Part shown: one piece after another, positions 47,089 to 60,060 of the stretch
Layout of the letters: each line of letters opens with the position of its first letter
Position numbering within the stretch: the first letter of the stretch is position 1
Assembly: GCA_027575805.1 (NCBI GenBank)
Contig: JANBPU010000025.1
Span: forward strand, 1-64,000
Reading direction: 5' to 3'
Length of the DNA stretch: 64,000 nucleotides
Origin: Mycoemilia scoparia
Taxonomy: Eukaryota; Kickxellomycota; Kickxellomycetes; Kickxellales; Kickxellaceae
Position numbers and translations under genes: made by a program
Notes under the pieces: model-generated
Databases searched by the model: none
Told to the model about the DNA's origin: nothing
What the model saw: only the letters and a program-made list of their open reading frames with translations

Positions 47089-49899
47089 CTAGTTAAGGCC
47101 ATTGATATCGGCCTCGACGACCTCATCACGGATGGCCTTAACAAGCTTATCAAGGTTGGTCTTGACATCTTCGCGGCTCTGCTGGGGCTTTCCAGCAATT
47201 TCCAAGTAATACTTGATCTTTGGCTCAGTTCCACTTGTTCTTAGAGTGAATATAGCGCCGTTGTTGGTCTTGAATGTGATCATGTGTGAGGATGCAGAAG
47301 TCATTAGGTTTGGAGTAAAGTACTCGTCATTGTACTCATATACATCGGCGCCCTTGCTCGAAATCTTCTGGCTCTTGAGCTCGTCTACCTCGAACTCGAC
47401 GCCAACCGTCAAGTCTCTGATATGAGTGACATCAAACCCACCAATGACTTTGGGGTACTTCAACAAAACATCATCGCTCTTGCGGTAGATCTGGATGTGT
47501 TCTGATGATTTGGCATCTGATGATCCAAAGCGAATTCTGGAAAAGATCTTGTTGGTGAGCTCAGGGTCAGAGCAAGTAAAGTATGAGTTGTTGGAGACAA
47601 AGTATCCATATTTGTCATACAGCTCGTCGAGGTACTGCTTGATGGTCTTGCCATTCTTCTGGAGCTCCTGTGCATTTTGTATAAAGTACCCAAGAGCAGT
47701 GACACCATCTTTGTCGAGAACAGTGTCAAGGATCATATATCCGATGGCCTCTTCGTATCCAAATCCAATTTGATAGCCCTCATTCTCGAATTCGACCAAT
47801 TTGTTGGCCATCCATTTGAAGCCGGTGAGAGTCTCTGCGTACTTGACACCCTCAACTCTGGCCATCTCCTCCAGCATACGAGAGGAGACGGTGCTATTGA
47901 CCATAGCAATCTTGTTTGCTGGGATACCCCTTTCCTTCAAATCACGAAGAACAAAAGAACCAAAGATGCTACCAAGTTGATCGCCGGTAAAGGTGAACCA
48001 TGATCCATCTTCCTGGCGCTCGGCAGCAGCGAATCTATCAGCATCGGGATCGTTGGCAACTATGAGATTGGCGCCAACCTCTTCAGCAACACGAGTGGCC
48101 TCATTCTATATTTGTCATGATAAACTTCACGTGAGTAATTTAAAAAGATGCCAAATCTTTGCATATAGTAATCAAACCATAGTGCCAGTGGGGGACATAC
48201 CAATGCGCCCTTCTCCTCAGGGTTAGGGAATGCAACAGTTGGGAAGTTAGGATCGGGTGAGATCTATACATATCAAAATAAAATATCCACATGAGGTATA
48301 TTACGTAACTTTGCTCATTAGCTGTCGCAAATTTAGTTGCTATGACATCATAACAGTCTAAATAGGGCCACTGGTGTCAAACCTACCTGAGAAGAAACTG
48401 GTATAAACATTGGGAGCCCCATAGCCTCGATAACTGAGGTGACAAGCTTTGTACCAACACCGTGCATAGCAGTGTAAACGTACTTGAGTGGGGTTCCACT
48501 TTCGCCATTAGACCTAATAAACCATACACATTACAAATATGTTTCATCATAAATTAATAATGGCTCAAATTATGACGCATCAACACCATTATGCCAAATA
48601 CTCCGCCTGCAACGTCCCAAAAAAAGGACTGATAGAGCAGCGATAATGATACTCCATTTATTGTATAGAGCTGAGATTGAGGACTTACACATCGCGGCGA
48701 ATCTTTGTGGTAGACTCGACGTATTTTGTCCACATTTCATCAGTGACATCATTTGCCAAGGCGTTGTTCAAGACAAGCTCCTCGTCCCAAACCTGGGGTA
48801 CCTGGTTTTCCTGGCTGGCGATGCACTCAGCTATGCCAGAGTCATGTGGTGGAATAATTTGAGCACCATTCTCCCAGTATACTTTATAACCATTGTCATC
48901 TTTGGGATTCTATATTCAATGCGATCACAAGATTTGTTTAGTGCGGGGTTACTAAAATGTCACACGTATCCAAAACAGGATGCATTTGCGTCATTTTTGT
49001 ATTTACTGGTATTTAGAGTGGATTTGTCACTCACATGTGATGCAGTAACCATGATACCACAAGATGCCTTGAGCTCCTTTACGGCAAATGCCTACAATAA
49101 CAGAATACATATAATTGTTCAATAAATATCGCATAGACACAGTTAGCCGTTTATGTGACTAATATAACCCCCGTCGTATACTGGATATTCGGTCATGTGG
49201 GCACAACATGCAGCTTCACTTACCGTAAGGGGGGTGGGCACATCATTTTCGAAATAATGAACCTTAAAGCCACGGCTGAGGAAGGCGGCTGCAGAAAGCC
49301 TGAAAAATTTGTGTGAGTTGTGGCGGTGATCATGACCAATGACTACGCCGCGCTCCTTGGCGTTCGGAACAATCTTTTCTACGTATGATGCCAAGCCCTA
49401 TTTTTTGTACATATTTGCATAAATATAAATAACATTTTCATCAAAAAATCGAAACTTGGACCCTATTACTAATCTTGGATAGGACGACAAGCATATGTGT
49501 CGCAATCCTGGCTTTTCATTCCAAATTTGCACGAGCTTCTTTACCTGAGACGCCTGTATAACAGTCACACAGTTCATGCGAGCAAAGCCAGCCTCCATGC
49601 GTGCTCTGAGCCCAGCTGTTCCAAACTGTATTGGATTGCGTAGAAGTTTCTCGAGAGACTCGGTGTCATCTTTCTGAAGTAGCTCAGAGATCTGTTTCCG
49701 GGTCTTTGTGTCCTATTTTTGGATCATTAATTTAAAGACAAAAGTTTTTTGTATTAGACAATGTCCTCACCCAAACGGGCTATTCAAAACAAAGAATGTA
49801 TTGTATTGTGAGTTGTTTTTTAAGCTCAGAGAAACTTACCTGATCAAAGTCTAACCAACGTTTGGCAAGGTCACGGATTTCGCCAGAAAGTGGGGCCAT
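47089..49899 (-). CDS. phosphoglucomutase/phosphopentomutase (PGM2-like), with an apparent frameshift
   Basis: Eight exons: 49899-49840, 49712-49545, 49397-49224, 49091-49035, 48909-48689, 48513-48388, 48263-48201, 48105-47089. The protein would be about 628 residues, moving phosphate between C1 and C6 of glucose or C1 and C5 of pentoses. Motifs: [21 protein letters not shown] across an intron, the phospho-Ser loop [16 protein letters not shown] split by an intron after residue 153, the metal loop DPDADR (309-314), sugar loop GYEEAIGY, and phosphate loop [12 protein letters not shown]. These fit the PGM2/PRM15 group. Exon 6 reads [11 protein letters not shown]...IEAMG, then loses frame: a run of three C at 48418-48420 where four would restore [11 protein letters not shown] and the phase into exon 7. 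All other exons fit. Confidence 0.9.
48418..48420 (-). other. putative one-base deletion in exon 6 of the PGM gene
   Basis: The plus-strand CCC makes exon 6 126 nt; phases of exons 5 and 7 and the conserved protein need 127. No alternative donor or acceptor nearby repairs it. A homopolymer sequencing error is the simplest cause; a real lesion is possible. Confidence 0.65.
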
Positions 49900-51541
49900 T
49901 ATGCTAGAGTGTACAAAGCGTATAGAGTATATATATATATAAATGAAGCAAGTTTGATATGAAAACAAAGAAGATAGTGTGACGGGTATATATGGATCCA
50001 TCACACGCTTTATATCCTGATTGGCAGCAATATGCTACGGTATGATGGTGGCAAGCCAGCCTTCACCCTCTATCTCACCATCATTTGATGGCTAGATATT
50101 TTAGCCCGACATATGATATGACTTTTGCGATGCACGTACACAAGAGCTTTAAGACAAAGTCCGGAGAATATCATCAAAAGAAAGCGGACACATTCGTCCC
50201 TTCTAGGCCAACCATTGCAAAAGTGCCAAAGCTATTTGTTGTTAAAGGTGCGGGCCCGTCAATCCTCCTTTAGCGCTAATAATGATTGGTTCCGGGTCAA
50301 ACACCTTAATCTACGATTAAATCATATAATTACCAGCGGATTTCCCGCAATATTCCAAGGAGATCTTATCACTGACGTTTTCTAGAACGAACCAGAGTGA
50401 GAGCAGCCCAAGATGAGTAATTGGGGGCGCATTGACAACTTGACACTTTGCATTAAAAATTTTGGGAAATCTTGCATAGGGCGTGAGAATTGCTAAAAAT
50501 ATCTGTACGACAAAAAATACATTGCCTTTGCTGGCTAAATTGCATCATAGACCCTCACTCAGTTCCAGACTCACACAGGTTAGATGCTGAACACAATGCC
50601 CAGTGGGCTTGATCGCGGGCATACGGCTTTTTGCAAGGAGTAAGAAATTTTCTAGAAAGGGAGTTAAGAGTGCCCGAACTTGGGACGAATAGCACCCAAC
50701 ATTTGTAAAAATACTCGATTATGTGCAGGTAAACCTATAATATGTTGGGGACAAGAGCAAATTAAGAAGATAATGCAAGATACTCTGGAAGAGGATAATT
50801 ACTAAGGATAGAAGCATCGGCCCATTGCCCGGAGAAAACTGTTCTTAAGCTAGGTTTTCGGTAAGGCAAGCCGGCTTTAGTGCATCAGGTAAGACATACG
50901 GCGAGAGTAGTATACCAAGCTACAATCTGGGTTCGGCAAGTGTCACACAGAGCAAGAGAGTGTTGTAAGCAGTAGCTAAGCATGGGCACTCAAGAATGTG
51001 TGGGGCCGGATTAGTGAATAAGATGGTGATGATAAGCAAAAACGGCAAAATGTTAAAACCAGTTCCGAAATGCAGATCGGATGAACCTAAGAAAGTCCGC
51101 GTTCGACCTGTGTGGGCTCATAGTAAGCATGGGGTGGGTGACTTTAAAAAACTTAGAAAGGGATTATTAACGTCATTGGAAATGCCAAGTGGAGTCATCA
51201 AATTTTACATTAGTAACCCTTGCGGACCCGGGATCGCTTTTGAGTGGCCCCCGCCAATGCGTGATCAGTCAGGTGCCATGACCTATTGAGAATTTGAATG
51301 GGCCGTGGCACCGATAGCTTTTTCTTGGCGTGTATAAATAGACGTCCGTTCGTCCCGCCAATTTGCTGTTTTCTTATCTTTTTCTTTCACCGAACATTTC
51401 TGCCAAGACTTTCGATTAGTAAAACCCACCAAAGCTATAAATACCACACCATCGCCCATCTCAGCTCTAGACTTTTTTTATTTACTGACTAGTTCATACC
51501 TATCTAGACACCTTTTTTGAATTCACATTCCTACTACGTCT
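49900..51541. other. divergent intergenic region, about 1.6 kb
   Basis: Promoter regions of the PGM and C2H2 genes. A 97-codon frame at 50996-51289 has no recognised motif; I do not call it. No M or R repeats. Confidence 0.5.
51333..51340 (+). promoter_or_regulatory. TATA box of the C2H2 gene
   Basis: TATAAATA, about 200 bases before the start codon at 51542, followed by a T-rich and AC-rich leader. Confidence 0.5.
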
Positions 51542-52978
51542 ATGTCATTTAACTTCAACACCAACAATATTCTGCAGAACTCCAACAAATCCGTCCCTAT
51601 TGCTTTTATCTATAATCCAGAGCTGAACTCAAGTATGCTTGCCACGCCCTGTACACCATCGTTCCTTACGGCGCCTTTTCCATCACAATCCAAGTATCTG
51701 AACCACATACCAATGGCTCAACAGCAGCAGCACCACCAGCTATCCTTCGACACATCGGTATCCGGCCCTGCTATGTCCAGCGCCGATATTGATACTAGCG
51801 GTACTTTTGGAATAGTTCCTTCTCAGCCAACACAACTGGTGGCCTCTAATGCCAACTTCTGTATCCCCGGTAATGCTTCTGGCTACCTCCAAGTCCCTGC
51901 AACCAGCGCTTGGGTAGTTCCATCCCAGCCCGGTATGGCCCTCAATCCACAAGTCATAAACGGCCAATACCAGCAACAGCTCCAAGATAAGAAAAACTCA
52001 TACTACAACATGGGTTCATCGGTCGGCTTCCCTTCACCATCTTTCAGCGACAACACACAAAATATGTTCCGCGAGGTCCAAAACCAGAACTACTCGCCAA
52101 AGTTTTCGCCAGCTTCCAACACTATGCTTTCTCCTGCAGATATTTTCCGTACTCCTGAGCACAGGGATTCGCACAACACGATTACCGAGGAGCAGAGCAT
52201 CGACCCAAGAGTCCTAACACCAGGAGCCCACCAGGGCCCATCGCCCTTTTTGGCCGCTGGTGACCACAACTTAACTTTGGGCACTCGTCAGAAGCTCTCC
52301 TCAGAGAACCTTCTGATCAGCTCTGGCAACACTGATGCTACGACAGTAAACACCGCCATTTCATCATCTTTCCCTTACACCATTAGCATAAGCAGTGTAG
52401 ACAGCGAAAAGGATTCCCAGCCCCAGGAGGAGCTTTTTGCACCGCTTGAAGAAGTTTTGGTCAACAATGTTGAGCACGAGTCTGATAGCCAAGAGGATGA
52501 TGGTTTGTCGCCTTCCCTCAGCAACATCAGCACACCCCCACCAGCCACAACTTCAAAGCCAGAGAATCGCATCTCTGAAGCAGAGAGCACGCATGCACCT
52601 GCCCCAAAGAGAAAGCGTGCTGCAGATACCACCACCACAGGCACTACAAGGCCCGGCAAACAACAAAAGTCTGCAAAAAGCGGAAAATCAGATTCTCGAA
52701 AGAGCGCCAATACATGTGATGTTTGCAACAGGTCATTCTCCAGACCCTACAATCTCAAAACACACCGTTTGACCCACTTCCCTGATTCACCACAGGCCAG
52801 GCCATTCAAGTGCGACATCTGTGACAAATCGTTTACCCGCAAGCATGACATGAGTCGCCACAAAAAGACCCACACCAACGCCAACAGCCAGCGCCATCAA
52901 TGCAGCTTTTGTGATAGCCATTTCACCCGCCGGGATGTGCTCAACAGGCATGTTGCCGACCACCACGGCCAACATTAG
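51542..52978 (+). CDS. C2H2 zinc-finger transcription factor, three fingers at the C terminus
   Basis: A single exon of 478 residues. The first 380 are Asn/Gln/Ser/Pro-rich and disordered, as in activators. A basic Lys/Ser stretch (KRKRAADTT and GKQQKSAKSGKSDSRK) before the fingers is a likely nuclear signal. Fingers: CDVCNRSFSRPYNLKTHRLTH, split by a PDSPQAR linker from CDICDKSFTRKHDMSRHKKTH, then CSFCDSHFTRRDVLNRHVADH (each cited here as a unit of about 21 residues or fewer). The RPYNLK and RKHD contact residues resemble the calcineurin-responsive Crz1 group, but no calcineurin-docking PxIxIT motif is certain, so I leave it unnamed. Confidence 0.9.
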   Translation: MSFNFNTNNILQNSNKSVPIAFIYNPELNSSMLATPCTPSFLTAPFPSQSKYLNHIPMAQQQQHHQLSFDTSVSGPAMSSADIDTSGTFGIVPSQPTQLVASNANFCIPGNASGYLQVPATSAWVVPSQPGMALNPQVINGQYQQQLQDKKNSYYNMGSSVGFPSPSFSDNTQNMFREVQNQNYSPKFSPASNTMLSPADIFRTPEHRDSHNTITEEQSIDPRVLTPGAHQGPSPFLAAGDHNLTLGTRQKLSSENLLISSGNTDATTVNTAISSSFPYTISISSVDSEKDSQPQEELFAPLEEVLVNNVEHESDSQEDDGLSPSLSNISTPPPATTSKPENRISEAESTHAPAPKRKRAADTTTTGTTRPGKQQKSAKSGKSDSRKSANTCDVCNRSFSRPYNLKTHRLTHFPDSPQARPFKCDICDKSFTRKHDMSRHKKTHTNANSQRHQCSFCDSHFTRRDVLNRHVADHHGQH

Positions 52979-53855
52979 TGTGTAGCCCTATCCGCAATTT
53001 ATTGTATTAGTACCACAACTACTATTTTATTTGTTAATCTCCTCATTTCTATATAGCTATATATGTACAAATTTTATATTTACCACAATCACTGCATTGC
53101 CGATAAAAGCACTAGATTTCCCCCATTTTTGCGACCTTTTAATTTATTTTAATATACAAAACAAATCATCAGCTACTAAACCAACTAACGGAACTTGGAA
53201 TCTAACTATTTCTTTTGGTGTATGTGCGTCTTTTTTGACAAAAAGATCCTTTGCATCTTTAAAATTCCAGATGTAGCTATCCACACGCGTTATAATTCCT
53301 GGAAGAGCTTAGAGCTTTTAATAGATGGCCTATCAAGAGGCCGGCTTTTAAGCACAATAGCTCTATTACCCGTTTTTTACTCGGCTCCTTATTTCCTAAA
53401 GGCAAATCTTGAGTGGAATTAGTAGCTATAGGTTTATTCAAAGAAACAATCCAGCCTATTTCTCTGCTACTGCAAGCTGATTGGCAGGGGCTGATATAAA
53501 GAAACCTTCATGTGGCTTTTATGCACAGAAATAAAATGGGTATAGTAGTATCAACAGCAGACATATTTATGTAAATAGTTATTAGGGACAATGGCCCATT
53601 ATCCTATCACTTTGATGCCATGTTTTAGATGGGTTGTGGCAATTAGGTCATTTTTAAACACAGGAATATTGCAGAATTCCACCGGTAATGAAAAATATGT
53701 ATGTATAGTATAAAGAAAAGAAGAAAGGCTTGATAACAAACATAGGGAATAGGATGGGAATAGGTCTGTGTACAGGGATCGTTTAAGGATAAACAGTATG
53801 TATGACGGTTGTGTGTGTGTGTATATATATGTGTTTGGAACATGAGTTGCCGGTA
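52979..53855. other. intergenic, convergent 3' ends
   Basis: 3' flanks of the C2H2 gene and MCM3. AT-rich with a TG/TA run near 53810-53830. No gene or M/R repeat seen. Confidence 0.5.
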
Positions 53856-56800
53856 TTAAATGATAAACACAATCCCATCGCGGTACATAACCCTGTTCTC
53901 GTCTTCCATCTTCTTGAGCCCCGCTTCGAGTTCTGGAAAACTAAATTCAATACCATCGGGTACCTGGTGGTTGATGGCCGGAAGCATCTGGTCATTGGCA
54001 AGAATTCCGTCGCTGCCATTAAGTCTACCTTCAGTCAGCGCCTTGCTTAGTTGTGACTTGAACAGGTCGTAGCGCTGAGATGTCAACTCGGCGGCTCCTG
54101 ATGATGGAGTGGTGGCAGTGGTGGGCTGTGATGCTGATGCACCAGCAACTGGGTCCGAGAATGGACCGCTGGCAGAAACAGATGCATTGGGATTAGCGGA
54201 GCGGGCAGATATGCGTGATGATCTTTGCGTTGTGCCAGACGACAGTGTGGATGCCAATCCAGTGTTCTCTGCAATGTTATTGATATCCTCGTCTTCGTCG
54301 CTTGAGTCCTCGGTTGGCTCCTGCTGGCGCATACGTTTGCGCTCTTTGCGTCCAGGCTTCGGTGCAGCCTTGTTGCCTACGGGCTCCTTGAATAGGGCAA
54401 ATCTAAGAAGTTTGCGGGCTATTTCTGCATCCTCTGACTCGACCTTGCTGGAAAGGCGTGCCTTGGCATTTGCTGTAGCCAAACGGATTAATGTTTCAAG
54501 AGTACGTGCTGTGATAGGTGCTGTGCTGTACCCCGGTCTCGAAGGATCTCCGCTTGAGCCATTGATCTGGCCACGAAGGTCAGCATAGGCATTGGCAATC
54601 TCGTCGGCTGCTTCTGGGGTTAGAACGGGTTTGATTAGACTCTTTGCGTAGAATATGTAGCGCTTAAGGAATGCTGTAGAAAGAATCTCACGGCGATCCT
54701 CTTCATCAGCTGTATCGCCATCTGGCTGCGAATGGAGTAAGCGATGTCTATTGCGATGGCCACGACGAGTACGTGCTCTTTGCATTGCCACACCAGCATG
54801 TAAGAATTCATTGAAGGGCTCGAAGACGGGACAGTCGCGCTCTTCATTGGCAGCGTCATTTCCATCGTCGCCATTGGCACCTTCGGATCCATCAAGGACA
54901 AGCGATGCAAGGGTGGTGTCTAGGATATCATCGGTTGGCTGACCTGGTTCTATACCAGGTGGAACATAGCGATGCATACGCAAGACATGCTCGGATATCA
55001 TACGATCGCGGGCTTCGTTTATGGAGTCTGTGACCACAAATAGAAGATCGAAACGTGACAATAGGGAGTCTGGTAATGCAATGTTCTGATGTGGAGGCCG
55101 TGTCAAGTCGTAACGTCCATAAACAGGATTTGCAGCAGCTACTACACTGCAGCGAGCATTTAGGGTAGTGTGAATTCCTGCTTTGGCAATTGTGACAGTC
55201 TGCTGTTCCATGACTTCGTGGATGGCAACTCGATCCATATCAGTCATCTTGTCAAATTCGTCAATGCAGACGACACCGCGGTCTGCTAGGACCATTGCTC
55301 CTGCTTCCAGACGCCTCTCGCCAGTGTCCTTGTCAGTTGTGACTGCGGCTGTAAGACCAACACCTGAAGATCCACGGCCAGTGGTGGCAATGGCCAGGGG
55401 CGCAATTCGAAGGATATATCTCAGCAGCTGGGACTTTGCAGTAGATGGGTCACCAACCATCAGCATGTTAATGTCACCACGAATGTGTGTTCCATTTTCG
55501 AGATTCTTTTCGCAGCCTCCCAAAAGAAGCAGGAGCAGAGCACGCTTGATTTCGCTGTGGCCACAAATACTTGGTGCCAGACTCTGAGATAGAAGTTCAA
55601 AGTGGTCCTTGCGTTGAGCAATTTGCATAATATGGCGAATATCGCCGTCAGTGAGCTTGATAGCACCGATCAAACCGGATGAATTGGCATCAGCATTGAG
55701 TTCGCTTGCTTTGGCAGCACGGGATGCAACGGTCATAGAAGCAGATCCCGACTCCGCGGCCAGTGAGCTAGCGCCAAATATTCTGATTGTATTGGCCAAG
55801 ACAACTGTTCTAAAAATCGAGGTTGTAGCACTTGCTGCCTTTCCTGCCAATGCTCTAAAGATTCCAACAACCAAAACACGGTCCCCAGGCTTTACGGAAT
55901 CGACAAGATCAGCATCGAGGATGATATCGACGCCTCTGGGAAGCTGGCCAGGTGGTGCACGTTCGGGCATTTCTTGGACATTGATGGTTTGGTGATCAGC
56001 GTACTGGCTGAATCCAAACTCTGTGCTCAATGGATTACCATCATCATCCTGTGTAGGGTAAGCCGACGAAAGCTGGCCCACAGGGCCGCCACTGCCATTC
56101 AATGTTGTTTGGTCGCGATATGTCTTTGAATAAAACATGTCCTTCTTTTCGGAATAGTGAATGGACCTGACAACTTTTGGTCTCACAAGCGAGCATCTGG
56201 TGACAATGCCTTCAATACATACCAAATGGCCAAGTAGCGCAGCTCGAAGTCCACGAGGGGTTATGTGATGAGATCCAAATGATCCAACAAACCCTACATT
56301 GACCTTAAATGTGTCAATTGACCCAGTACTGTGGTATCCTGGCTGCTGAGAAATCAAATTGTTGGCAATTTCTGTTGCCGCGTTTTCAAAAGCCGGGACG
56401 TATTCTGCAGGGTTATTAACAAGCCTGTGGAAACCCAATATTCAAAAGAGTTAGTTGGAGTTGCTGCTGTCGATGCTTTGCTTTATGTTTATGATTCAAA
56501 GGTGTTCTCGAGCACACTTTAAAGATGCGGCAGAGGAAAGATTGGTGGAAAGGAAACCCAAGATACATATTTTTCATGCTTACATTTGTTCCTGCTCTCT
56601 GTCATATTCACGCAAGTCATCCAGGTTAACAATAAGTCGACCACCACCTTGGCCACCCTTTACCAACTTTTGAAGCTCATGTTTGTATTTGTTTTCGCCA
56701 TACTAAAGATACGTAAAAAGAGTATCAACACTTTTAGCAAACTGGCCATTACTAATGTCGCATACATGCTTTTTTTCCTAAAATGACATGTTTATACTTA

Positions 56801-56912
56801 CATCGCGCTCAAGAAATTCAGTAAAGAATGTTTGAAGTTCATGCTGCCTATCCTCTCCCAGAGTCACAGCAGCAGCTAGACCGCCATTTGCATTGTTTTG
56901 CGAGTCAGTCAT
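53856..56912 (-). CDS. MCM3: DNA replication licensing factor MCM3
   Basis: Three exons (56912-56802, 56702-56584, 56424-53856) give 932 residues. Mcm3 is one subunit of the MCM2-7 helicase that opens origins and unwinds DNA. The N terminus shows [19 protein letters not shown] joined over intron 1, then [12 protein letters not shown]. The AAA+ core has Walker [10 protein letters not shown] (about 397), Walker B CIDEFDKM (about 466) and the arginine finger SRFDLLFV (about 535). A Mcm3-type signature precedes the core ([27 protein letters not shown]). The tail carries an acidic DSSDEDED block with a basic KERKRMRQ stretch (nuclear signal) and the winged-helix end [18 protein letters not shown]. 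Length is a little above yeast and human Mcm3 through the Ser/Ala-rich tail. Confidence 0.97.
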
Positions 56913-57601
56913 TGTATTACCCTTCAGAGTACTTGAAAAAGATGACGGTGTGTAAATAAAAAGAGTATAAAATCTTGACCAAGCCAAAGTAATAAATCAG
57001 GCTCATACAGCACTCAGGGTTTTTTGTTGTTGATGCTCGCATTTGTTTATTCCATGGGTGTAGTTTGCGGCCATATATCATTGTCCGTTTACAGCATCCA
57101 TTGCTCATCACCATAGCTTTAGCCATTCAGGTTTCTCTATTTTGTTTACAAAATTCAATCTGAGTACAAAAAATATTGCCAGCAAAGGCAAACAGAAGCT
57201 CTGCTGCTAATCATGATTTGTCTAGGATTATATTAAGCCCAATCCAGAATTGAGTTTATATTATTTCGTAAAAGGGGCTGATCAGAGAGGAATTGTTGGC
57301 ACTAAAACTCCACAATTTGATTCTGACTCTAGTTTGCATAAATGGGAGATTATTTTTGAAGGGTTAGCCACTCATTTGGCTGTGATTGCGCCTTTATTCA
57401 TTGACCACCCTTCAGAAATTATTACCCAAATCAAATAAATTCATGTGTAGCTCAAAGAGTGATGGGTTATGTTATAAGTGGCTCTGTCTTGGAGATTTTA
57501 TTAACTAAGAATGGGATGTTAAAATCTATAAATTTAGTGATGCAGTCATAATGATGATGGCTTAGAAACTTTTTTGGAATATAAGGTCAAGGATCCAAAA
57601 G
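56913..57601. other. intergenic with MITE M5
   Basis: MCM3 promoter, the 3' flank of the bHLH gene and one family M element. Confidence 0.5.
57341..57431 (+). mobile_element. MITE, family M, copy 5
   Basis: Left end AATGGGAGATTATTTTTGAA then GGGTTAG; right end CCACCCTTCAGAAATTATTACCC. About 90 bp, core TTTGGCTGTGATTGCGCC. It lies 170 bases past the stop of the bHLH gene. Confidence 0.82.
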
Positions 57602-58872
57602 CTAGTGATTAAGATTGCTTGAAGTAAAGTCAATCTCGCTATTATTCTCACTAACAGTTTGTTGGTTAAGCGAACTTGATAAACCATTTAAGCCAATTTG
57701 AAAGTGCTGAGACATATAGTCGCTCGCATCCATGTTCATATCCATTCCAATGTATCTTGGGTCGTCAGCGGTCGAGTATCTATGCATTGTACCTTGAAAG
57801 TTGCTTCTGCTCATTCCGCCACCGTTACCTCCACTGTTGGCATTGATGCATCTTAGAGCGCACTGACTAGCTGCTGCCACCGAAGCGACATCTGTTACCG
57901 CCTGGTGGCTGGTTTGAAATAGCTTGTTGCCATAGTCACTAGTGCAGTCTCTACTTACATTCATGCCTTCACTCATATTATTAGACGCGCGAAGTAGTGA
58001 TTTTACTGAAAGCGGATCTACAGAAAACAAACCATTGCTATTTCCGGTATTGCAGCCATTTCCATTGCTGCCACTGCCTGCCTGTTGATTTGTTCCCAAG
58101 ATTGGGTTACCAGCGCTACCGCCACCGTTGCTGCCGTTATTTCCGGAGCCTACTATTCCTAGCCCGTTAGTACTGTAGTTGGCCATTCCGCCAGCAGCAG
58201 CAGCAGCCGCCGCCGCCGCTGATGGGAAATGATAGCCGCTGGTCATGAGAACTTGTCGTAGCTCGTTGATCTCCATCTCCATCTCTTGGATTGTACGACG
58301 AAGCAAGTCTATATAGTCCTTTGCTTTTTGCATAATCAGTACTGTAGACGGTTTGATCATTTGCAGTGATGGGATGATATCTCGCAGTTGATAAAGGACC
58401 TCTCGCTGATGGTGACGACGCTATAAATGGTGATACAGTATGAGTATGGATTCCAGTCCAGTATCTAGGTTAGTATCGTGTATATACAGCTAGTATATCA
58501 TATTTTTTACAGTAGAAGAGAGGGTGGGGAGGGCATATTTGACAAGTTTGGTTAAACCACAAGGCCTACCTTGCGTTCCAGTTCATTGTGATTAGTTCTC
58601 TTTTTTCTATAGCCAGATATTCACAAGAATCCATTAATCGCTGGAAAAACATGAGGTATATGTTTCAGATGTCTTGTGTTGGTTAGTCGTTGAATAGAAC
58701 AAAAGGCTTGCCTTAGTTTTCCACTTGAGCCACCGATGTTGGTGCTACTGTTGGTAGAACCATGTAGATTGGCATTGCTTGGACTGCTGCCAACAGCATG
58801 GGATCTTGTATCAGATGAAGATGCTAGATCAAAGTCATTAAAAAGGTCGCTGGGCAGTTCATTCATAGTCAT
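57602..58872 (-). CDS. bHLH transcription factor
   Basis: Three exons (58872-58712, 58606-58570, 58420-57602) give about 338 residues. The middle exon is only 37 nt. The basic region and first helix cross two introns: KKRTNHNELERK then RRHHQREVLYQLRDIIPSLQ, loop, and STVLIMQKAKDYIDLLRR. This has the H-E-R pattern of E-box (CACGTG) binders, of the Myc/Max-like type. The tail is Gly/Asn/Ala/Ser-rich with a polyalanine run. Intron 1 uses a GC donor (AAG|GCAAGC), needed to keep the frame into RKKRTNHN. The start MTMNELPSDLF is the first usable ATG; an upstream exon is possible because the 5' frame closes at a TGA a few codons earlier. Confidence 0.85.
58607..58711 (-). other. GC-AG intron in the bHLH gene
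   Basis: Donor CTAAG|GCAAGCC, acceptor GGCTATAG. Without it the frame runs into a stop before the basic region. Confidence 0.75.
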
Positions 58873-60060
58873 CTTGTAAGGATGCTGGAAAGACTGGTCT
58901 TTGTACGCTCACAGTCAGACTGGTCCGTATTGGTAAAGCGCGGTCCCGTTTCGTTATCCTGTTGGTCTGGTAGAATGGGAGTGGGTGCTTTTATCTGATA
59001 GTCCCGCTCTAGATTACACACTGATGGTTGGGCTGTCAAAAAGATCAGAAAGGCCAAAATATGTATGTATATAAACACACACACAGGTACGTCAGAATAT
59101 AGCAAATTGGTTGTATAGCTTTATAAAAATAATAACAAAATTGGATAGATGGAGAATAATTTTTAATGAAAGAGAGGGTCGCAGGGTATGCGATACTCCT
59201 TGAGATATTTGGAATATTTACAGCCTCACCAAGACTTTAGAACAGCGCTGGATAGGAAGCACAAGTATAGCAAGCAGAGTGTGCTGTTCAAGTGGTATCG
59301 TTGAACTGGTAGAAAGCCCAGAAGCCTTATAGGCGGAGGAGAGCTCTGAAGGTCTATTGTCAACCAGTAATGCACTATAGTTGAATCCACTTTTTTGCTG
59401 CTTAAAAGTAGACCACAAGAAATAAACCACGCGGTTAAAAAGAGGGAGGTAACATTAGCTGGTTGAACATACATTCAGACTTAAAACTACAGCGGCATGG
59501 CCCACCATGTGCTCGACTTTTCAGCTAAAATGTTTGGTAAACCCCAGAATGCTTTCCACCACCAGAATTACTGTGGGTTATGCCATACTGACACTTTTTT
59601 GCCCATATAATACCAAAAAGCTATACCCAATCACCACCACCAGCTTTTAGCCAAAAGTTTCGGTGAAGGCAAACTTGGCCTAAAACCCCAGGGTAGGCCT
59701 ACAAACCTTGGAATCTTGAACAAAATTCTGTAGGTGAACAGGTTGTGATTAGGGATGACTACCAAACTCCAATTTCCCAGCCTTGGCTATCACTGCTGTA
59801 TTTGTAAACCAAATCATGGCATTACCGAAAGCCAGGAGTTGGGCTTAAATGTTGGCTAAATGCGATCTGTTGATATTCTTTGAAAAAGCTGAAACCTTGA
59901 AATTGCCACACGGATCCAATAGTTTAACCAGAAATTTCCCCACACTGGCTGTCCCGATGCTGCAGATTTTGGCAATGGGTGTTACTGTTCTTTTGATTAT
60001 CTATCTCTGTGTGATGGGTATATTATGCGGTTTCAGTTCTTTGCTATGGTTAGCCCAATA

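Noticed and set aside
50996..51289. 97-codon open frame before the C2H2 gene
   Set aside because: No recognisable domain and it lies in the promoter region; no splice partners found.
58869..59105. 78-codon frame as first exon of the bHLH gene
   Set aside because: No donor joins it in phase to MTMNELPSDLF, and its frame differs from that exon.
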